DNA from: CAVVEC01 sp963747105
GTDB taxonomy: Bacteria > Acidobacteriota > Terriglobia > Terriglobales > Acidobacteriaceae
Length of the DNA: 64,000 bases
Assembly: GCA_963747105.1 (NCBI GenBank)
Contig: CAVVEC010000008.1
Coordinates: 1 to 64,000 of the forward strand
Direction of reading: 5' to 3'
The notes beneath the pieces were generated by a model that did no database searches, was not told the origin of the DNA, and saw only the letters and a list, made by a program, of their open reading frames with translations. The position numbers and the translations under genes were made by a program. Positions 1-9,734 of this stretch are shown one piece after another (the first letter of the stretch is position 1; each line of letters begins with the position of its first letter).

Positions 1-1080
1 CGAAGACAACCGCTTTCGCGCTGCGCACGCCGGAGCGGCAGTGGGCGACGATCTCGCGGCTGGAGTCCAGTTCGTGCACGCGCTTGGGCAGATCGCCCAG
101 CGGAATCAGATATCCGCCGAGGTTGCAGATCTGGTATTCGTGCGGCTCGCGCACGTCGAGGACGAAAATATCGTCGCCCGCATCGAGGCGCCGCTTCAGT
201 TCTTCGGCCTGGATCTCGGGAATTCTCGGCTTCCACTGGCTCTCCTCGCCGCGAATGCCGCAGAACTGCTCGTAGTCGATCAGCTTGGTGATGGTCGGAT
301 GCGTGCCGCAGACAGGGCAATCGGGATTCTTGCGCAACTTTAGCTCGCGGAACTTCATGCCCAGAGCGTCGACCAGCAGCAACCGCCCGATCAGCGGATC
401 GCCCTTGCCGAGAATCAGCTTGATCACCTCCGTGGCCTGGATCACGCCCACCAGTCCGGGCAGAATGCCCAGCACGCCGCCTTCGGCGCACGAGGGAACC
501 AGCCCCGGCGGCGGCGGCTCCGGATACAGGCAGCGATAGCACGGGCCCTCTTTCGTCGCGAACACACTGGCTTGCCCTTCGAAGCGGAAGATGGAGCCAT
601 AGACATTGGGCTTGCCGGTCAGCACGCAGGCGTCGTTGACCAGATAGCGAGTGGGAAAATTGTCGGTGCCGTCGACGATGATGTCGAAGTCGCGGAATAG
701 CTCGAGCGCGTTTTCGCTGCTGAGGCGCGTCTCGAACTTGCGAACCTCGACGAAGGGATTGATCGCCTTCAGCTTTTCCGCGGCGGAATCGAGCTTCTTG
801 CGGCCAACGTCGTCGGTGGAGTGGATGATCTGCCGCTGCAGGTTGGTGAAGTCCACCACGTCGAAATCCACAATGCCCAGCGTTCCCACGCCGGCTGCGG
901 CCAGATACAGCGCCAGCGGCGAGCCCAGGCCGCCCGCGCCGATGCACAGCACCTTGGCCGCTTTCAGCTTCAGCTGCCCCTCCATGCCCACCTCGGGCAT
1001 GATCAGGTGGCGCGAGTAGCGCAGAATCTCTTCGTTGTCAGGGCGACGGGTTGCGGGTTCAGTTGAGTGATGGTAGCCAT
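1..1080 (-). CDS. moeZ: MoeZ/MoeB-type adenylyltransferase-rhodanese (3' end outside window)
   Basis: ThiF/MoeB E1-like enzyme that adenylates the C-terminal Gly of a ubiquitin-like sulfur carrier and, through a C-terminal rhodanese domain, supplies sulfur. Read on the minus strand: a nucleotide-binding loop (GAGGLGSPLALYL), then CYRC and CPVC zinc pairs, then a rhodanese domain with the active-site loop HCRSGVRS close to the window edge, where the gene runs off. The ATG at 1078-1080 begins MATITQLNPQ but is one base out of frame with the body; the break lies at about 1040-1043, and no in-frame ATG, GTG or TTG precedes the conserved segment DNEEILRYSRHL. Either a base is missing or translation starts late, at the Met before PEVGMEG. 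It lies directly downstream of cysO, its likely substrate. Confidence 0.85.
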
Positions 1081-1127
1081 AATAACCTCAGTTTTAGATT
1101 TGGATTGCGGGATCGCGAATAGGACGA

Positions 1128-1465
1128 CTAGCGACAACAACAACAGCAGAGCGCAGACAGGCGATGGCAGGATTTGCGCGGCAAATCATGATCACGGCCT
1201 CCGGCGATCGAAGGCACGATGGAAATACTGTCGCCGTCCTTTACCGCCGTGTCTTCCTTCTGCAGGTAGCGGATGTCTTCGTCGTTAAGGTACACATTGA
1301 CAAAAGCGCGCAGCTTGCCATCGTCGGTGTAGAGATGGCGGCGCAAGTCCGGATGCTGGGAGATCAGGCCGGAAAGGCCTCGCCAACGCTGCCGGCTTTG
1401 ACGTCCACCGTCGCCTGTTTGCCGGCGTATTGCCGCAACGGCGTTGGGATCAGGATCTTAGTCAT
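1128..1465 (-). pseudogene. cysO: CysO/MoaD/ThiS-like sulfur carrier protein, frameshifted
   Basis: Small beta-grasp sulfur carrier. The N-terminal part (MTKILIPTPLRQYAGKQ..., from the ATG at 1465) stops after GSVGEAFPA. The rest (SQHPDLRRHLYTDDGKLRAF, then NDEDIRYLQ and SIVPSIAGG) continues in another frame, so one base appears missing near 1373-1378. The Gly-Gly that should carry the thiocarboxylate is followed by about 20 extra residues ending in a run of five cysteines. That tail is either a C-terminal extension removed by the neighbouring JAMM peptidase, as known for some sulfur carriers, or a second frame error. Position between mec and moeZ supports a role in protein-bound cysteine synthesis. 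Confidence 0.75.
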
Positions 1466-1609
1466 ACCTGTTCGATGCATGTCTGTAGATGCACTGCGTG
1501 GCAGGTCGCCGAAACGATTCAACTGGCCGCGTGGGGACAGCCGCCCTCGGCTGTCCCTACATGATTTGTGCAGATTTCCCTGGCGGACAGGAGTTCCGCC
1601 CCACACGCT

Positions 1610-2040
1610 CTAGCCGATGTCGATCTTCTCGTCCGCAAGCTTCTTGTCCTCTTCCTCCGTACCGGTCAGCTCGAAAGAGTTCGTCACCGCCGCTTTGCCC
1701 TTCTCCACGCTGGTGATCACGTAAGAGCAGCCGACCCAGTGGGCTTCGGCCAAGTCGGTTTGCGACCAGCGCGCCGGATGATCGGGATGCGAATGGTAGA
1801 AGCCGACAATGTCCACACCGCGCTCGCGCGCCTCCCGCTGGATGCGCACCAGCTCGCGGGGGTCGATATGGTAGCGGTTATGCGGCGAATCGACACGCGT
1901 GTTGCCGCAGCGCGCGATCGATGTCACCGTGCGCTGGTCGCCCTCCATCTGTCCCAGCAGCACGCCGCAGCACTCGTGCGGATAGGTCTCCTCGCCGTGG
2001 CGGCGGAGATCGTCAAGTTGAGCCTGCGGATTTTCAACAT
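1610..2040 (-). pseudogene. mec: Mec-type JAMM/M67 metallopeptidase, frameshift near 5' end
   Basis: Zinc peptidase of the JAB1/MPN/Mov34 (M67) family; Mec releases cysteine from the C terminus of CysO. The metal motif HSHPDHPARWSQTD fits HxHx7SxxD. The conserved catalytic Glu lies in YPHECCGVLLG, upstream of the first in-frame start (GTG at 1963). That upstream segment is open but has no in-frame start codon; adding one base near 2022-2028 joins it to the ATG at 2040 and gives MLKIRQAQLDDLRRHGEETY. The start at 2040 with a one-base deletion is therefore my preferred model. A protein started at 1963 would lack the Glu and should be inactive. Confidence 0.75.
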
Positions 2041-2112
2041 GAGGCGCTTTATGGCTTTTGATCCCTTAACCCTTAGCTAAAAGCCAAGAGCTAACTGCTA
2101 ATAGCCCGTGTC

Positions 2113-3070
2113 TCATCCTTCGTCCCAAAATCTCTCGCTCAGATATTTGTCGCCGGAGTCGGAAAGATGGTCACGAACACCGCGCGTTCGTGCTTCATTG
2201 AGTTGCCGCGCCAACTGCAGGCAGCCGGCTACCGCGGCGGCCGCCGAGATCCCCACCAGCAGGCCTTCTTCGCGGGCCAGGCGCTTGACCATGGCGTAAG
2301 CGGCTTCGGTCGCGATGCCCCGGTCTTCGTCGGCAAGCTTGGGATCGTAAATTTCGGGCACGATGGCCTAGGCCATGTGCTTGGCGCCTTCGATTCCATG
2401 AAACGGCGAATCGGGCTGCAAGCGAGATGCAGCGGATCTGTGGATTCAGTTCCTTCAGTCGCCGCGTGGTGCCGACGAAAGTTCCGCTGGTGCCCATCAT
2501 GGCGACGAAGTGCGTCATGCGTCCCTCGGTCTGTTGCCAGATCTCGTTGGCGGTGCCATGGTAGTGGGCCTGCCAGTTGGCGTCGTTGGAATACTGGTCG
2601 GCGTAGAAATACTTGTCCGGGGCTTGGCGGCGAGTTCGCGCGCCACGTCGGATGGCGCCATCGGAACCTTCGCCGGGATCGGTATAAATGATGTTCGCGC
2701 CATAGGCGTGCAGGATGCGCTTGCGCTCGACCGAAACATTCGCCGGCATGCACAACGTGACCGGGAAACCCCGAGCGGCGCCGATCATGGCGTAGGCGAT
2801 CCCGGTATTGCCGCTGGTGGAATCGAGCAGAGTTTTGCCGGCGGTAGCTTGCCGCTGCGCGAGCCTGCGCCACGATGTTGCGGCGGCGCGGTCCTTCACC
2901 GAGCCTCCGGGGTTGAACCACTCCGCCTTGGCGAGAATTTCGGCTCCGGGCAGCTCTTCGGTCATGCTGCGAAGCGCAGCAGGGGAGTATGGCCAATGCG
3001 GTCCAGACTGATCTGGCCGAAACTCGGGCCGAGGGTTGAGGTCGCTTGAAGCGTGAGCGTCGCGGGTCAC
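2113..3070 (-). pseudogene. cysM: CysM/CysK-family PLP cysteine synthase, multiply disrupted
   Basis: Fold-type II PLP enzyme; in CysO-dependent pathways it uses O-phosphoserine and thiocarboxylated CysO. Recognisable blocks: IGHTPLLRF, the PLP lysine in NPGGSVKDRAA, the phosphate loop STSGNTG, MMGTSGTFVG, HGIEGAKHM, then IYDPKLADEDRG and a C terminus ending LSERFWDEG. These blocks fall in different frames with breaks near 2965, 2870, 2845, 2650, 2630 and 2420. The frame joining KHMA to AIVPEIYD contains an in-frame TAG at about 2369. The start is uncertain (GTG at 3070 is the best choice). Heads the co-directional cysM-mec-cysO-moeZ cluster. The number of lesions suggests a decaying gene or poor consensus here. 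Confidence 0.75.
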
Positions 3071-3322
3071 CGAGGGGGGTGCCACTGGGCACCTCCGCTC
3101 TGCGCATGTGTCGGAGAACTAGAGACTTCGCTGTTTTTTGATCGAAAGTTGCATGAGATTCCAGGCTCAACGGCCGTGACCAACGTAATGTGAGTGATCG
3201 AAACATTCGGCGACGGCAACTTGGTATAGATTATAAGAAAGGCTGATTGGTTCCACGACTTGAAGATGCGGAGGCATTTGGCGGGAATCCGCATCTAACG
3301 CTAAATGAGAACGAAGGAAGAA

Positions 3323-3801
3323 ATGGCTAAAGGTAGAACAACGCAGTTACGAAGACGCGCTCAATTGGCTGCGCGATCACGGTTTTGACCTGATCGAAGC
3401 GCCGGGCACGCACGGCGCGTGTGTTCCTGAAGAAGTACAACGTCTCAGCCGCAATCCAGAAAAATGGTGACGACGGCGTGAAGATTTTCGCCTACCCCGG
3501 TTATCTGATGGGCAGTGAAATTTCGAAGTTGGTCAACCAGGGATACCAGCAATTCCTCAAGACCGCCAAGACTGAGGTTCCGGCTACCGCGGACCACCTG
3601 AAAGCCCTGCAACAATTCACCGAAGAGCTCAAAGAGGGCCTGGGACTTCCCAGCTTGTATAACGAGTCGCTGGGCACAGTCAGCGAATCGTATCACTACG
3701 ACCGCATTGAGAACCGCGACAAACCTGCGGCGGAACGGCCCAAGCGGCCTTGGGAAAAAGCGGGAGTCATAGCGGCAGCCGCGAAAAAGGGACGCGCATA
3801 G
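3323..3801 (+). pseudogene. Conserved hypothetical protein, two apparent single-base insertions
   Basis: I do not recognise this family. The 3' part is open from 3421 (VFLKKYNVSAAIQKNG ... AAAKKGRA). Upstream, after a GGAAG ribosome site, the ATG at 3323 gives MAK and then, with one A removed from the AAA at about 3329, VEQRSYEDALNWLRDHGFD and IEAPGTHGA, which joins VFLKKYN if one further base is dropped near 3416. The reconstructed product is about 158 residues, soluble, with no signal peptide or membrane segment and a basic tail. Smooth continuity across both joins argues that a real gene is present and that the breaks are small indels. It is divergent from the cysM cluster. Confidence 0.55.
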
Positions 3802-4049
3802 GCTCGAGCTCCATCAGACCCCTGGTTGTGAATGCAAAGCGCCTGGCTGCGTCACTTATCCTTATCCCGATTGTGAATAAAACCAGTTTTCGCTAGCCGG
3901 GTTACTGCCGGTTTTCCGATCATCCACCTATCATTGCCAACCGACCGGTGCTGCCCCCACTTGCGGTGATGAGGGTGGTTAGCGGTCGGAGCAGGTTTGG
4001 ACTCAAGAGTTACATGTGTGTTCGTTCTATATGCAGTAGGATTTCAAAC

Positions 4050-5469
4050 GTGACGAAGCGACACCAGCCGTTATGCGCGTTAGCCGGCAGTCTAGGGCTT
4101 GTTCAGTCTTGGACAGGCATCGTTGTTCTCATCGCCTTAGTGTTGCATTGCCGCTCCGGCGTCAGCGCAAAATTGCACTGCGGGCAACCCGCAACTTGCG
4201 GTCACTGTTCTCGAGAGAGTCCTAGACGCGTGCTCGTCGCACGACGAGTTCCAGGCACTGGAATCCAAATACGGGTTCGATGTGATTCTTGTGCAAGCCT
4301 TGGTTGCAAGGAAGCTCGCTATTCCCGTGCTTCTTGAATTCGCCAGCCCTGCCAAAGCACAACGAGTGCACGTTCGTCGACCTTTGATGCCGCAGCCCGG
4401 ACAGCTCTCGCGAAGTTCGGCGACGAAAGTGCCTACGCAGTGATTAAGAAACAATGGGCCCAACACCGCGCCGGGCCATACCCAGCCAGGATTGATTTCA
4501 TTGGCGATGATTGGGCGCTTGAGACGCTGATCGAACATCTGATTCAACACGTGAACGATCCTAGAATGAGGGTACAGTTCGGACCGTCCGACGCGCCTTA
4601 CGACGGTCGCAAGGGATTACTTGCGCAAATCAGGGGAATTGCCCGCCGACACATTGTCCCCGACCTTCCCGACGCCGACTATTCACCCTCCGGAATTGCG
4701 CAGTGGAAGGCATGGCTCGAGAAATACAAAGGGCAGCACCTGAGCACACCAGTCTTCGGAAAGCGTGTCCGATCCTTATCTTCAATGTCTGGCCCGAAGA
4801 GTCGAGTGGGGTCACCCTGACGCCATTCTCGACATCGCAACTTTCGGCGGGCCGCCAGCGGAAGCGATTCTCAAGCAGTTTCCCGCTCCGCATGCCGGCG
4901 AAGTAATGGGCGCGCGCGAGCTATTCCCAGAGATACTTCAGAATGAGGATAGACTCCCCGATCTGTACAGCCAGATTCAGGGGAATCTTCAAGCCGCCTT
5001 ACTGCGCTTTGGAGATCAGAAAATTGCCGCTCAAGTTGCGACGGAATTGAATGAGCTACCGATTTATCCCGGCTACTACTTTCCGCTCGAGGCAATTCGC
5101 AAGCTCAGGTTCGCTGGAGGCAAGACAGCCGTTGGAATCCTCATCGATGGATTGGGCAGCTCGAATCGGGTAACTCACGACGCTCAGAAGAACTTTGACG
5201 AGTGCCTGGGGAGAGTCATGCCCGTGAACCAAGCGTCGAAGGAGCAAAAGGAAGCCACCCAGAAAGCATGTGCCGGATTTTTCTCCTGGTCAGACCGCCG
5301 CACAGGTCTGATCCTAAGCGCCCTTGCAGAAATGGTGAAAGACCCACCACTCCCCGCAGACGCGCCTCCAACCTCGGAGAACGCTCAAAAGTGGAAGGAC
5401 TGGTGGCTGGGAAATCGGGACAAGGCCGTCTTCGTTATCCCGCCGCGTGCGTCCTACGATTGGCACTAA
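4050..5469 (+). pseudogene. Secreted hypothetical protein, at least three frame breaks
   Basis: From the GTG at 4050 there is a signal-peptide-like segment (WTGIVVLIALVLHCRSGVSA), then helical sequence in changing frames: GNPQLAVTVLERVLDACSSH, LESKYGFDVILVQALVARK, AARTALAKFGDESAYAVIKK (to 4820), and DPYLQCLARRVEWGHPDAIL through to the stop at 5469. Breaks lie near 4170, 4370 and 4765. The last 230 residues are open and mostly alpha-helical with repeated Leu/Ala patterns, which suggests a HEAT-like or armadillo-like fold, but I assign no family. Pieces join without loss of sense, so this is one gene with indels (or sequence errors) rather than several small genes. Confidence 0.45.
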
Positions 5470-5870
5470 CCTGCACGGATGAAAAATTCAGAGCCGCGAG
5501 GTGCCAGCGCGAAGTCCTCAACGCCCGCTCATGTGGCATCAAGCTGTCTCGCAGTGGATGGGCGGCGAACCGGGAACCAGGCGGTTGTTGGCGACAAATA
5601 GCGATTACACGCGGAGCGTCGGTCAATGGTGAAATCGCTGTCAGTAGAGTTGATTTAGTCAGCTTGTTTCGGCGCGTTGTTGCAAATAGAACTTCAGTCC
5701 GCTCTAGGAACACTCATGACTCCCTAAGGGAGAGTAAATTTTTGCGATCCGCCCGCACAATTGATCAACTTCACTTTGGTAATCACGAAGCCTCTTCCGC
5801 GATTCGCTAACTGGCTTTATGCTGTCTAAGACATTGTGACCCTTGACTGCGCCGTTTCTTTCCAGAAGTC
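5470..5870. other. Intergenic, no gene seen
   Basis: About 400 bases between the broken hypothetical gene and the DUF3592-like gene. Short open frames on both strands have no recognisable product. I see no tRNA, riboswitch or clear terminator. Confidence 0.4.
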
Positions 5871-6260
5871 ATGATTCCAATTCGTCTCTACACTATGATC
5901 TTCGGCGGAGCGGGCGCCTTGCTGGCCGCGTATCTCCTGCTGCGTCGCAAGCCCAAAGGGCCGGAGGAATTCGAGCGGCAACGCCGTGCATGGCTCGACC
6001 GTGTGGGCCGCATCACCGATGGTACCGTCATCGACGTCCAGGAAATCCAGCCCGATGGGCGCAAGCCTTCGACTTTGTTGATTTTCCAGTACGACGTGGC
6101 TGGCGTTTCCTACGAAGCCTCCCAGGACGTTACCTACCTGCGCCAACTCATCAACCTGCATTCCTGCCGCCTTGGCCTGCCCACCTCGGTGCGGTACGAC
6201 CCGCAGAACCCGGGGAACTCGATCGTGGTTTCCGAGCGTTGGATGGGATTGAGGCAGTAG
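5871..6260 (+). CDS. DUF3592-like membrane-anchored protein
   Basis: A 129-residue protein with one N-terminal membrane segment (about residues 8-24, TMIFGGAGALLAAYLLL) followed by a basic RRKPKG stop-transfer stretch, so the body is predicted cytoplasmic. The body has the pattern GTVIDVQE ... FQYDVAGVSYEAS ... VRYDPQNPGNSIV, typical of DUF3592-type small beta proteins, whose function is unknown. The ATG at 5871 places the membrane helix at the very start and was chosen for that reason. It stands alone, convergent with the M23 peptidase gene downstream. Confidence 0.7.
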   Translation: MIPIRLYTMIFGGAGALLAAYLLLRRKPKGPEEFERQRRAWLDRVGRITDGTVIDVQEIQPDGRKPSTLLIFQYDVAGVSYEASQDVTYLRQLINLHSCRLGLPTSVRYDPQNPGNSIVVSERWMGLRQ

Positions 6261-6402
6261 CCAGGGGTAAGGAGGCAGTAGTCAGCGCTCGGCACCGAGG
6301 CAAGAGTTGGTACTCTTGAACTCGCGTAAACAGCTCAGATTCTTCTGGAAAGTGGTCAGTGGGTACTGACTCCTGACTACTAGCTACTGACTGCTGCTTT
6401 TT

Positions 6403-7314
6403 CTAGCTTCCCGCGGCGAATCCGCCGACGTGCGCGAAGGTCAGGCGCAGGTACTTGTAAGGATTGACCGGAGTATCGTTGATGCGAACTTCGTAATGCA
6501 GGTGGGGACCCGTGCTGCGCCCGCTCAACCCAACGTATCCAATGGTATCGCCACGGCGAACGTACTGGCCGGGTACTACAGCAAAGTTCGCCAGATGCCC
6601 GTAGCGGGTAGTGATTCCGTGGCCGTGGTCGAGCACGATGGCGCGGCCATATCCACCCATGAAATCCGCCCCCACCACCATGCCATCCGCTGGCGCGATG
6701 ACCGGCTGCCCGTAGGAGGCCGAGATATCCACTCCGCTGTGGAACGCGCCCTCACCATTGAAGGGGTCGATTCGTTCCCCGAATGACCCGGTCACCGGGC
6801 CTTCCACCGGCCACAGGTTCGGAGCCGAGTTGGCCCGCAACCAGTCCGCCGTGGTTACATTGCGCGTAAGCCCCAGAGAAATGCCGGTTGCTGTCGCTCC
6901 GCTCAAAGCCGTGTCTTTCAAAGCATAAAGGCGATCGAGGGAGGAGCTTACTTGGGCGTCCTGAATTGTGTCAGAAGATCCGGTCACCAACGTGGCGTCG
7001 GACTTCAGGCCGTACAGGGAAGAAACTTCGCTGGCCAGCGAGCCCAGCGACGCCACCTGAATGTCCCTTTCTTTGGCCACCTGCTCCAGCCGGGAATAGC
7101 TGTTCTTCAATTCCTCTTTTTGGGTCCGCAGTTCGTTGTAGTGCGAGACCTTCAGCAGCATGCGCATGTAGGAACTGGCAATTCCGGTGAGGCTCAGAAC
7201 CCCGATCGCTGCCCCCGCCATCAACACGTACAGGTAGTGGACCGGAATCGGAATCTTCCGCAGTTGCCCGTCTTCACCGCGCGCTACAAATAAAATGTAG
7301 AAACGCTTGCGCAA
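6403..7314 (-). CDS. M23-family metallopeptidase, membrane-anchored with coiled coil
   Basis: Zinc endopeptidase of the LytM/M23 family, expected to cut or regulate cutting of peptidoglycan peptides in the periplasm. Layout of the 303 residues: cytoplasmic N terminus, one membrane helix at about 27-48 (LYVLMAGAAIGVLSLTG), a coiled-coil stretch (about 55-95), a linker, then the M23 domain from GSFGERIDPF. The metal ligands are visible in HSGVDIS and in HLHYE; GHLANFAV and GRSTGPH are also typical. Catalytic residues are all present, so it is probably active rather than an EnvC-like activator. The gene is monocistronic. Confidence 0.88.
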   Translation of the reverse strand: MRKRFYILFVARGEDGQLRKIPIPVHYLYVLMAGAAIGVLSLTGIASSYMRMLLKVSHYNELRTQKEELKNSYSRLEQVAKERDIQVASLGSLASEVSSLYGLKSDATLVTGSSDTIQDAQVSSSLDRLYALKDTALSGATATGISLGLTRNVTTADWLRANSAPNLWPVEGPVTGSFGERIDPFNGEGAFHSGVDISASYGQPVIAPADGMVVGADFMGGYGRAIVLDHGHGITTRYGHLANFAVVPGQYVRRGDTIGYVGLSGRSTGPHLHYEVRINDTPVNPYKYLRLTFAHVGGFAAGS

Positions 7315-7826
7315 TAGCGACCTTTCTTTACGGATCAGGATCGAGCTATCGCCACAGGTTCGTGGCTTTGAAACTTCGCCTGCTTCCTGATCCCAGCGTA
7401 CCTTCCCTTCTTGGGAATAAGGGCCGGTGCATCGCTTTGTCCTACCAGAACCAGGTCAGTGCCGATACCCATGTAACTGCAATTTATACCGCTTGCAGCA
7501 CTTAGCTCGGCCAAAGGTGTTAGGAAACAGCTTCGCAACGGTAACAAAGTAGGTTCCCTCCTGTCAACGACACCGGACACACTTCTTTGGTTACGAAAGG
7601 TTGGGTCACCGCCACCGTACTTTGGGGAGGTTACGAGGTGGTTACCTTTCCTGAGATCCCCTTTCTCGGTTACCGCACGTGCAGCCATGGTTGGCGTTTC
7701 GAAAAACATAGGGCAGATGACCGGGCAGCCCACGTTTTCCCCGGCAAGACTGCGCGGTAGTGGCTCGGTTTGAAGTGCTTCGCGGTTTGGCTGACGAGTG
7801 GCTGATTCTTATATAGTGAATCCGCA
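7315..7826. other. Divergent intergenic region with solo repeat end
   Basis: About 510 bases between the divergently transcribed M23 and thiL genes; it must hold both promoters but none is clear enough to place. Positions 7762-7779 match 17 of 18 bases of one end of the 172-bp MITE-like repeat found at 27516 and 34229, so this is a solo terminus of that element. No gene is supported here. Confidence 0.45.
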
Positions 7827-8786
7827 TTGCCTCTCGCAGAAAAGTCGCTGATCGCGCGCGTCCGGGCTAAGGCCGCGCGGGGAGCCGGTGTGACGACCGG
7901 GATCGGTGACGATTGCGCCGTCCTTCGAATTCCCGCCAACCACGAGGCACTGGTCACAACTGATTTCAGCCTGGAAGGCGTGCATTTCCGCCGGGAGTGG
8001 CACGATCCGGAAACGGTGGGCCATCGCTGCCTCACTCGCGGACTCAGCGACATCGCCGCCATGGGAGGCGAACCCATCGCGGCGTTTCTCTCCTTGGCTG
8101 TGCCGCGAAATCTCCCCCAAAGTTGGGTGGACCGGTTTCTGAAGGGTCTGCTGAAGCTGGCAGACGGGTCCGGCGTGAGCCTGGCGGGTGGGGACACCGC
8201 CGAATCTCCCGCCGGCGTCCTGGCAGACATTGTTCTCGTTGGCTCCGTGCCCCGAGGGAAGGCTGTGCGGCGCTCCGGCGCTCGTCCCAACGACTGCATT
8301 TACGTGACTGGAAACCTGGGTGGTTCTGCGGCGACCCTGATGTTTTTGTTCTCTGGCGCCAAGCTTCGCCGCGCCGATTTTCCGCAGCATTTTCATCCCC
8401 TGCCACGGATCGGAGTTGGCCGGTTTCTGCGCGAAAAAGGCTTGGCATCTGCGATGATCGATATTAGCGATGGTCTTTCGACCGATCTCGCGCACATCTG
8501 CGAGGAGAGCGGTGTTGGCGCAGAAATCCAGGCCGAAGCTATCCCGCTCGCCCGCATTGGCAGACCTGCACATAGGGTCGCTCCGCAATTCGCGTTGCAT
8601 GGCGGTGAGGATTACGAGTTGCTGTTCACAGCGCCGCGGGGCAGGCGCGTCCCCACTCGCATTGCTGGTGTTCCGATCACCCAGATTGGCCACATCACTC
8701 CAGGCAAGCACATCCTTCTGATGAAGGACGGGGCCGAATCCGAGTTGCTCCCACAAGGCTGGGAGCACTTCAAACCGGAAGACTAA
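7827..8786 (+). CDS. thiL: Thiamine-monophosphate kinase
   Basis: Phosphorylates thiamine monophosphate to thiamine diphosphate, the last step of cofactor synthesis, in the cytoplasm. The 319 residues show the ThiL hallmarks in order: IGDDCAVL, TTDFSLEGVHF, LSDIAAMGG, LAGGDTAESP, DISDGLSTDLAHI and the C-terminal HGGEDYELLFT. The reading frame opens with a TTG at 7827 (MPLAEKSLIARVRAKA), which fits the family N terminus; no ATG lies upstream in frame. No TPP riboswitch is seen in the preceding region, and no other thiamine genes are adjacent. Confidence 0.92.
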   Translation: MPLAEKSLIARVRAKAARGAGVTTGIGDDCAVLRIPANHEALVTTDFSLEGVHFRREWHDPETVGHRCLTRGLSDIAAMGGEPIAAFLSLAVPRNLPQSWVDRFLKGLLKLADGSGVSLAGGDTAESPAGVLADIVLVGSVPRGKAVRRSGARPNDCIYVTGNLGGSAATLMFLFSGAKLRRADFPQHFHPLPRIGVGRFLREKGLASAMIDISDGLSTDLAHICEESGVGAEIQAEAIPLARIGRPAHRVAPQFALHGGEDYELLFTAPRGRRVPTRIAGVPITQIGHITPGKHILLMKDGAESELLPQGWEHFKPED

Positions 8787-8889
8787 CGAGCAGCGACGAA
8801 CGACCAAGGACCTCCAACCAGTGACTTTAGTGCTGCCTCCGCGATTACTTTTTGCGCTTGCCGGTGCCTGGCCAGTCTAAAGTAGTTCT

Positions 8890-9483
8890 ATGCTGTTCCC
8901 ACGAATTACTCTTCTGCTTGCGATGTTGTCCCTGTGGCCAAGCTCCATTCTGGTCGCACAACAAATGCCCGCACATCCACCCTCCACCGAACCGGTAGTG
9001 GACAATGACTTCGTCCAGAAGGAATTCGGCTCGACCTGCGCTCTGATCGGGCTTCCGTCCGTCGCCGATCTGAATGGCGATGGCATTGACGACATTGTCA
9101 TGCCGGCCCGCTGCACCAACCCGATGATGGATCAAGCGGAAGAAAACTTTCAGGTGGTGGATCCCTACAACAGATTCTTCGGTTACGGCAATCCAAAAAT
9201 CACCACACAGTTCGCCTCCGACGATCCCGACCGGCGTGGTTTGGCCCTGCTGATCATTCACGGAGCCTGCCGGGAGGCTTGGCATTCTGCCACTCCCAAA
9301 GCGAAGTTCCTCATCGTGAATCTGCCGTTCAAGCAGATCGTGGTAAAGAAGATGACGTCGAAAACGAAAAAACCGATGATGGGAATCTTCGCCGAAGAAA
9401 CCGGCGGCGACAACGCGGTCTCGGTGATCTTCTGGGATGGCAGGAAGTATAAGTACCAGCCCCTCGGCTCCAGCATGGAATAA
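8890..9483 (+). CDS. Secreted hypothetical protein with Ca-binding-like DxNGDG loop
   Basis: A 197-residue protein with a clear signal peptide (MLFPRITLLLAMLSLWPSSI, cleavage after ILVAQ or close by). The mature part has VADLNGDGIDDIVMPARC, a DxNxDG loop as in FG-GAP and EF-hand-like calcium sites, and two cysteines before a C-terminal half rich in beta strands (AVSVIFWDGRKYKYQP). I do not recognise a named family and assign no function. It is 100 bases downstream of thiL on the same strand, but a functional link is unlikely. Confidence 0.7.
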   Translation: MLFPRITLLLAMLSLWPSSILVAQQMPAHPPSTEPVVDNDFVQKEFGSTCALIGLPSVADLNGDGIDDIVMPARCTNPMMDQAEENFQVVDPYNRFFGYGNPKITTQFASDDPDRRGLALLIIHGACREAWHSATPKAKFLIVNLPFKQIVVKKMTSKTKKPMMGIFAEETGGDNAVSVIFWDGRKYKYQPLGSSME

Positions 9484-9522
9484 TCAGGCGGAGATCTAAC
9501 ATTCATTTTGCTCTTCAGGGTG

Positions 9523-9690
9523 CCCCGTCCAAGCTCCGCTTGGGCGGGGATGTTCGTTCCCCACAGAATGCAGGACTGGGGGTGCCCCGCTCCTTGCGTT
9601 TTGTGCAAGGGGCGGGAGGGACGGACGGGTGGGCTACTCAATCCCGGTTTTGGCTTGAGTGGGGCGGTTCCCATTGCCCGCGCCCCACAG
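9523..9690. repeat. Cluster of GC-rich intergenic palindromes
   Basis: Several near-perfect inverted repeats in a row. The first pairs CCCCGTCCAAGC (9523-9534) with GCTTGGGCGGGG (9538-9549); a second around 9585-9615 pairs CCCCGCTCCTTGC with GCAAGGGGCGGG. The same motif family (CCCCACCCAA ... TTGGGTGGGG) occurs inside the ABC transporter gene at 26505-26535. These look like REP-type elements rather than terminators, because the loops are short and T-runs are missing. Confidence 0.55.
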
Positions 9691-9734
9691 TCACTCCGCT
9701 TGCCGCTCGGATATCATGTGGTCCAGTCTGCCAT

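Noticed and set aside
821..1066. Plus-strand open frames over moeZ
   Set aside because: They are antisense shadows of a conserved minus-strand adenylyltransferase and show no family resemblance.
2167..3049. Plus-strand open frames over cysM
   Set aside because: Composition follows the complementary coding frame of a recognisable PLP enzyme.
7335..7733. A 132-residue minus-strand open frame upstream of the M23 gene
   Set aside because: No ribosome site, no domain pattern, and it spans the divergent promoter region and a repeat end.
7827..7900. TPP riboswitch ahead of thiL
   Set aside because: No THI-box conserved CTGAGA or similar core in the upstream region.
7809..8807. A 332-residue minus-strand open frame opposite thiL
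   Set aside because: Full antisense of the well-conserved thiL; Arg/Gln/His-rich shadow composition.
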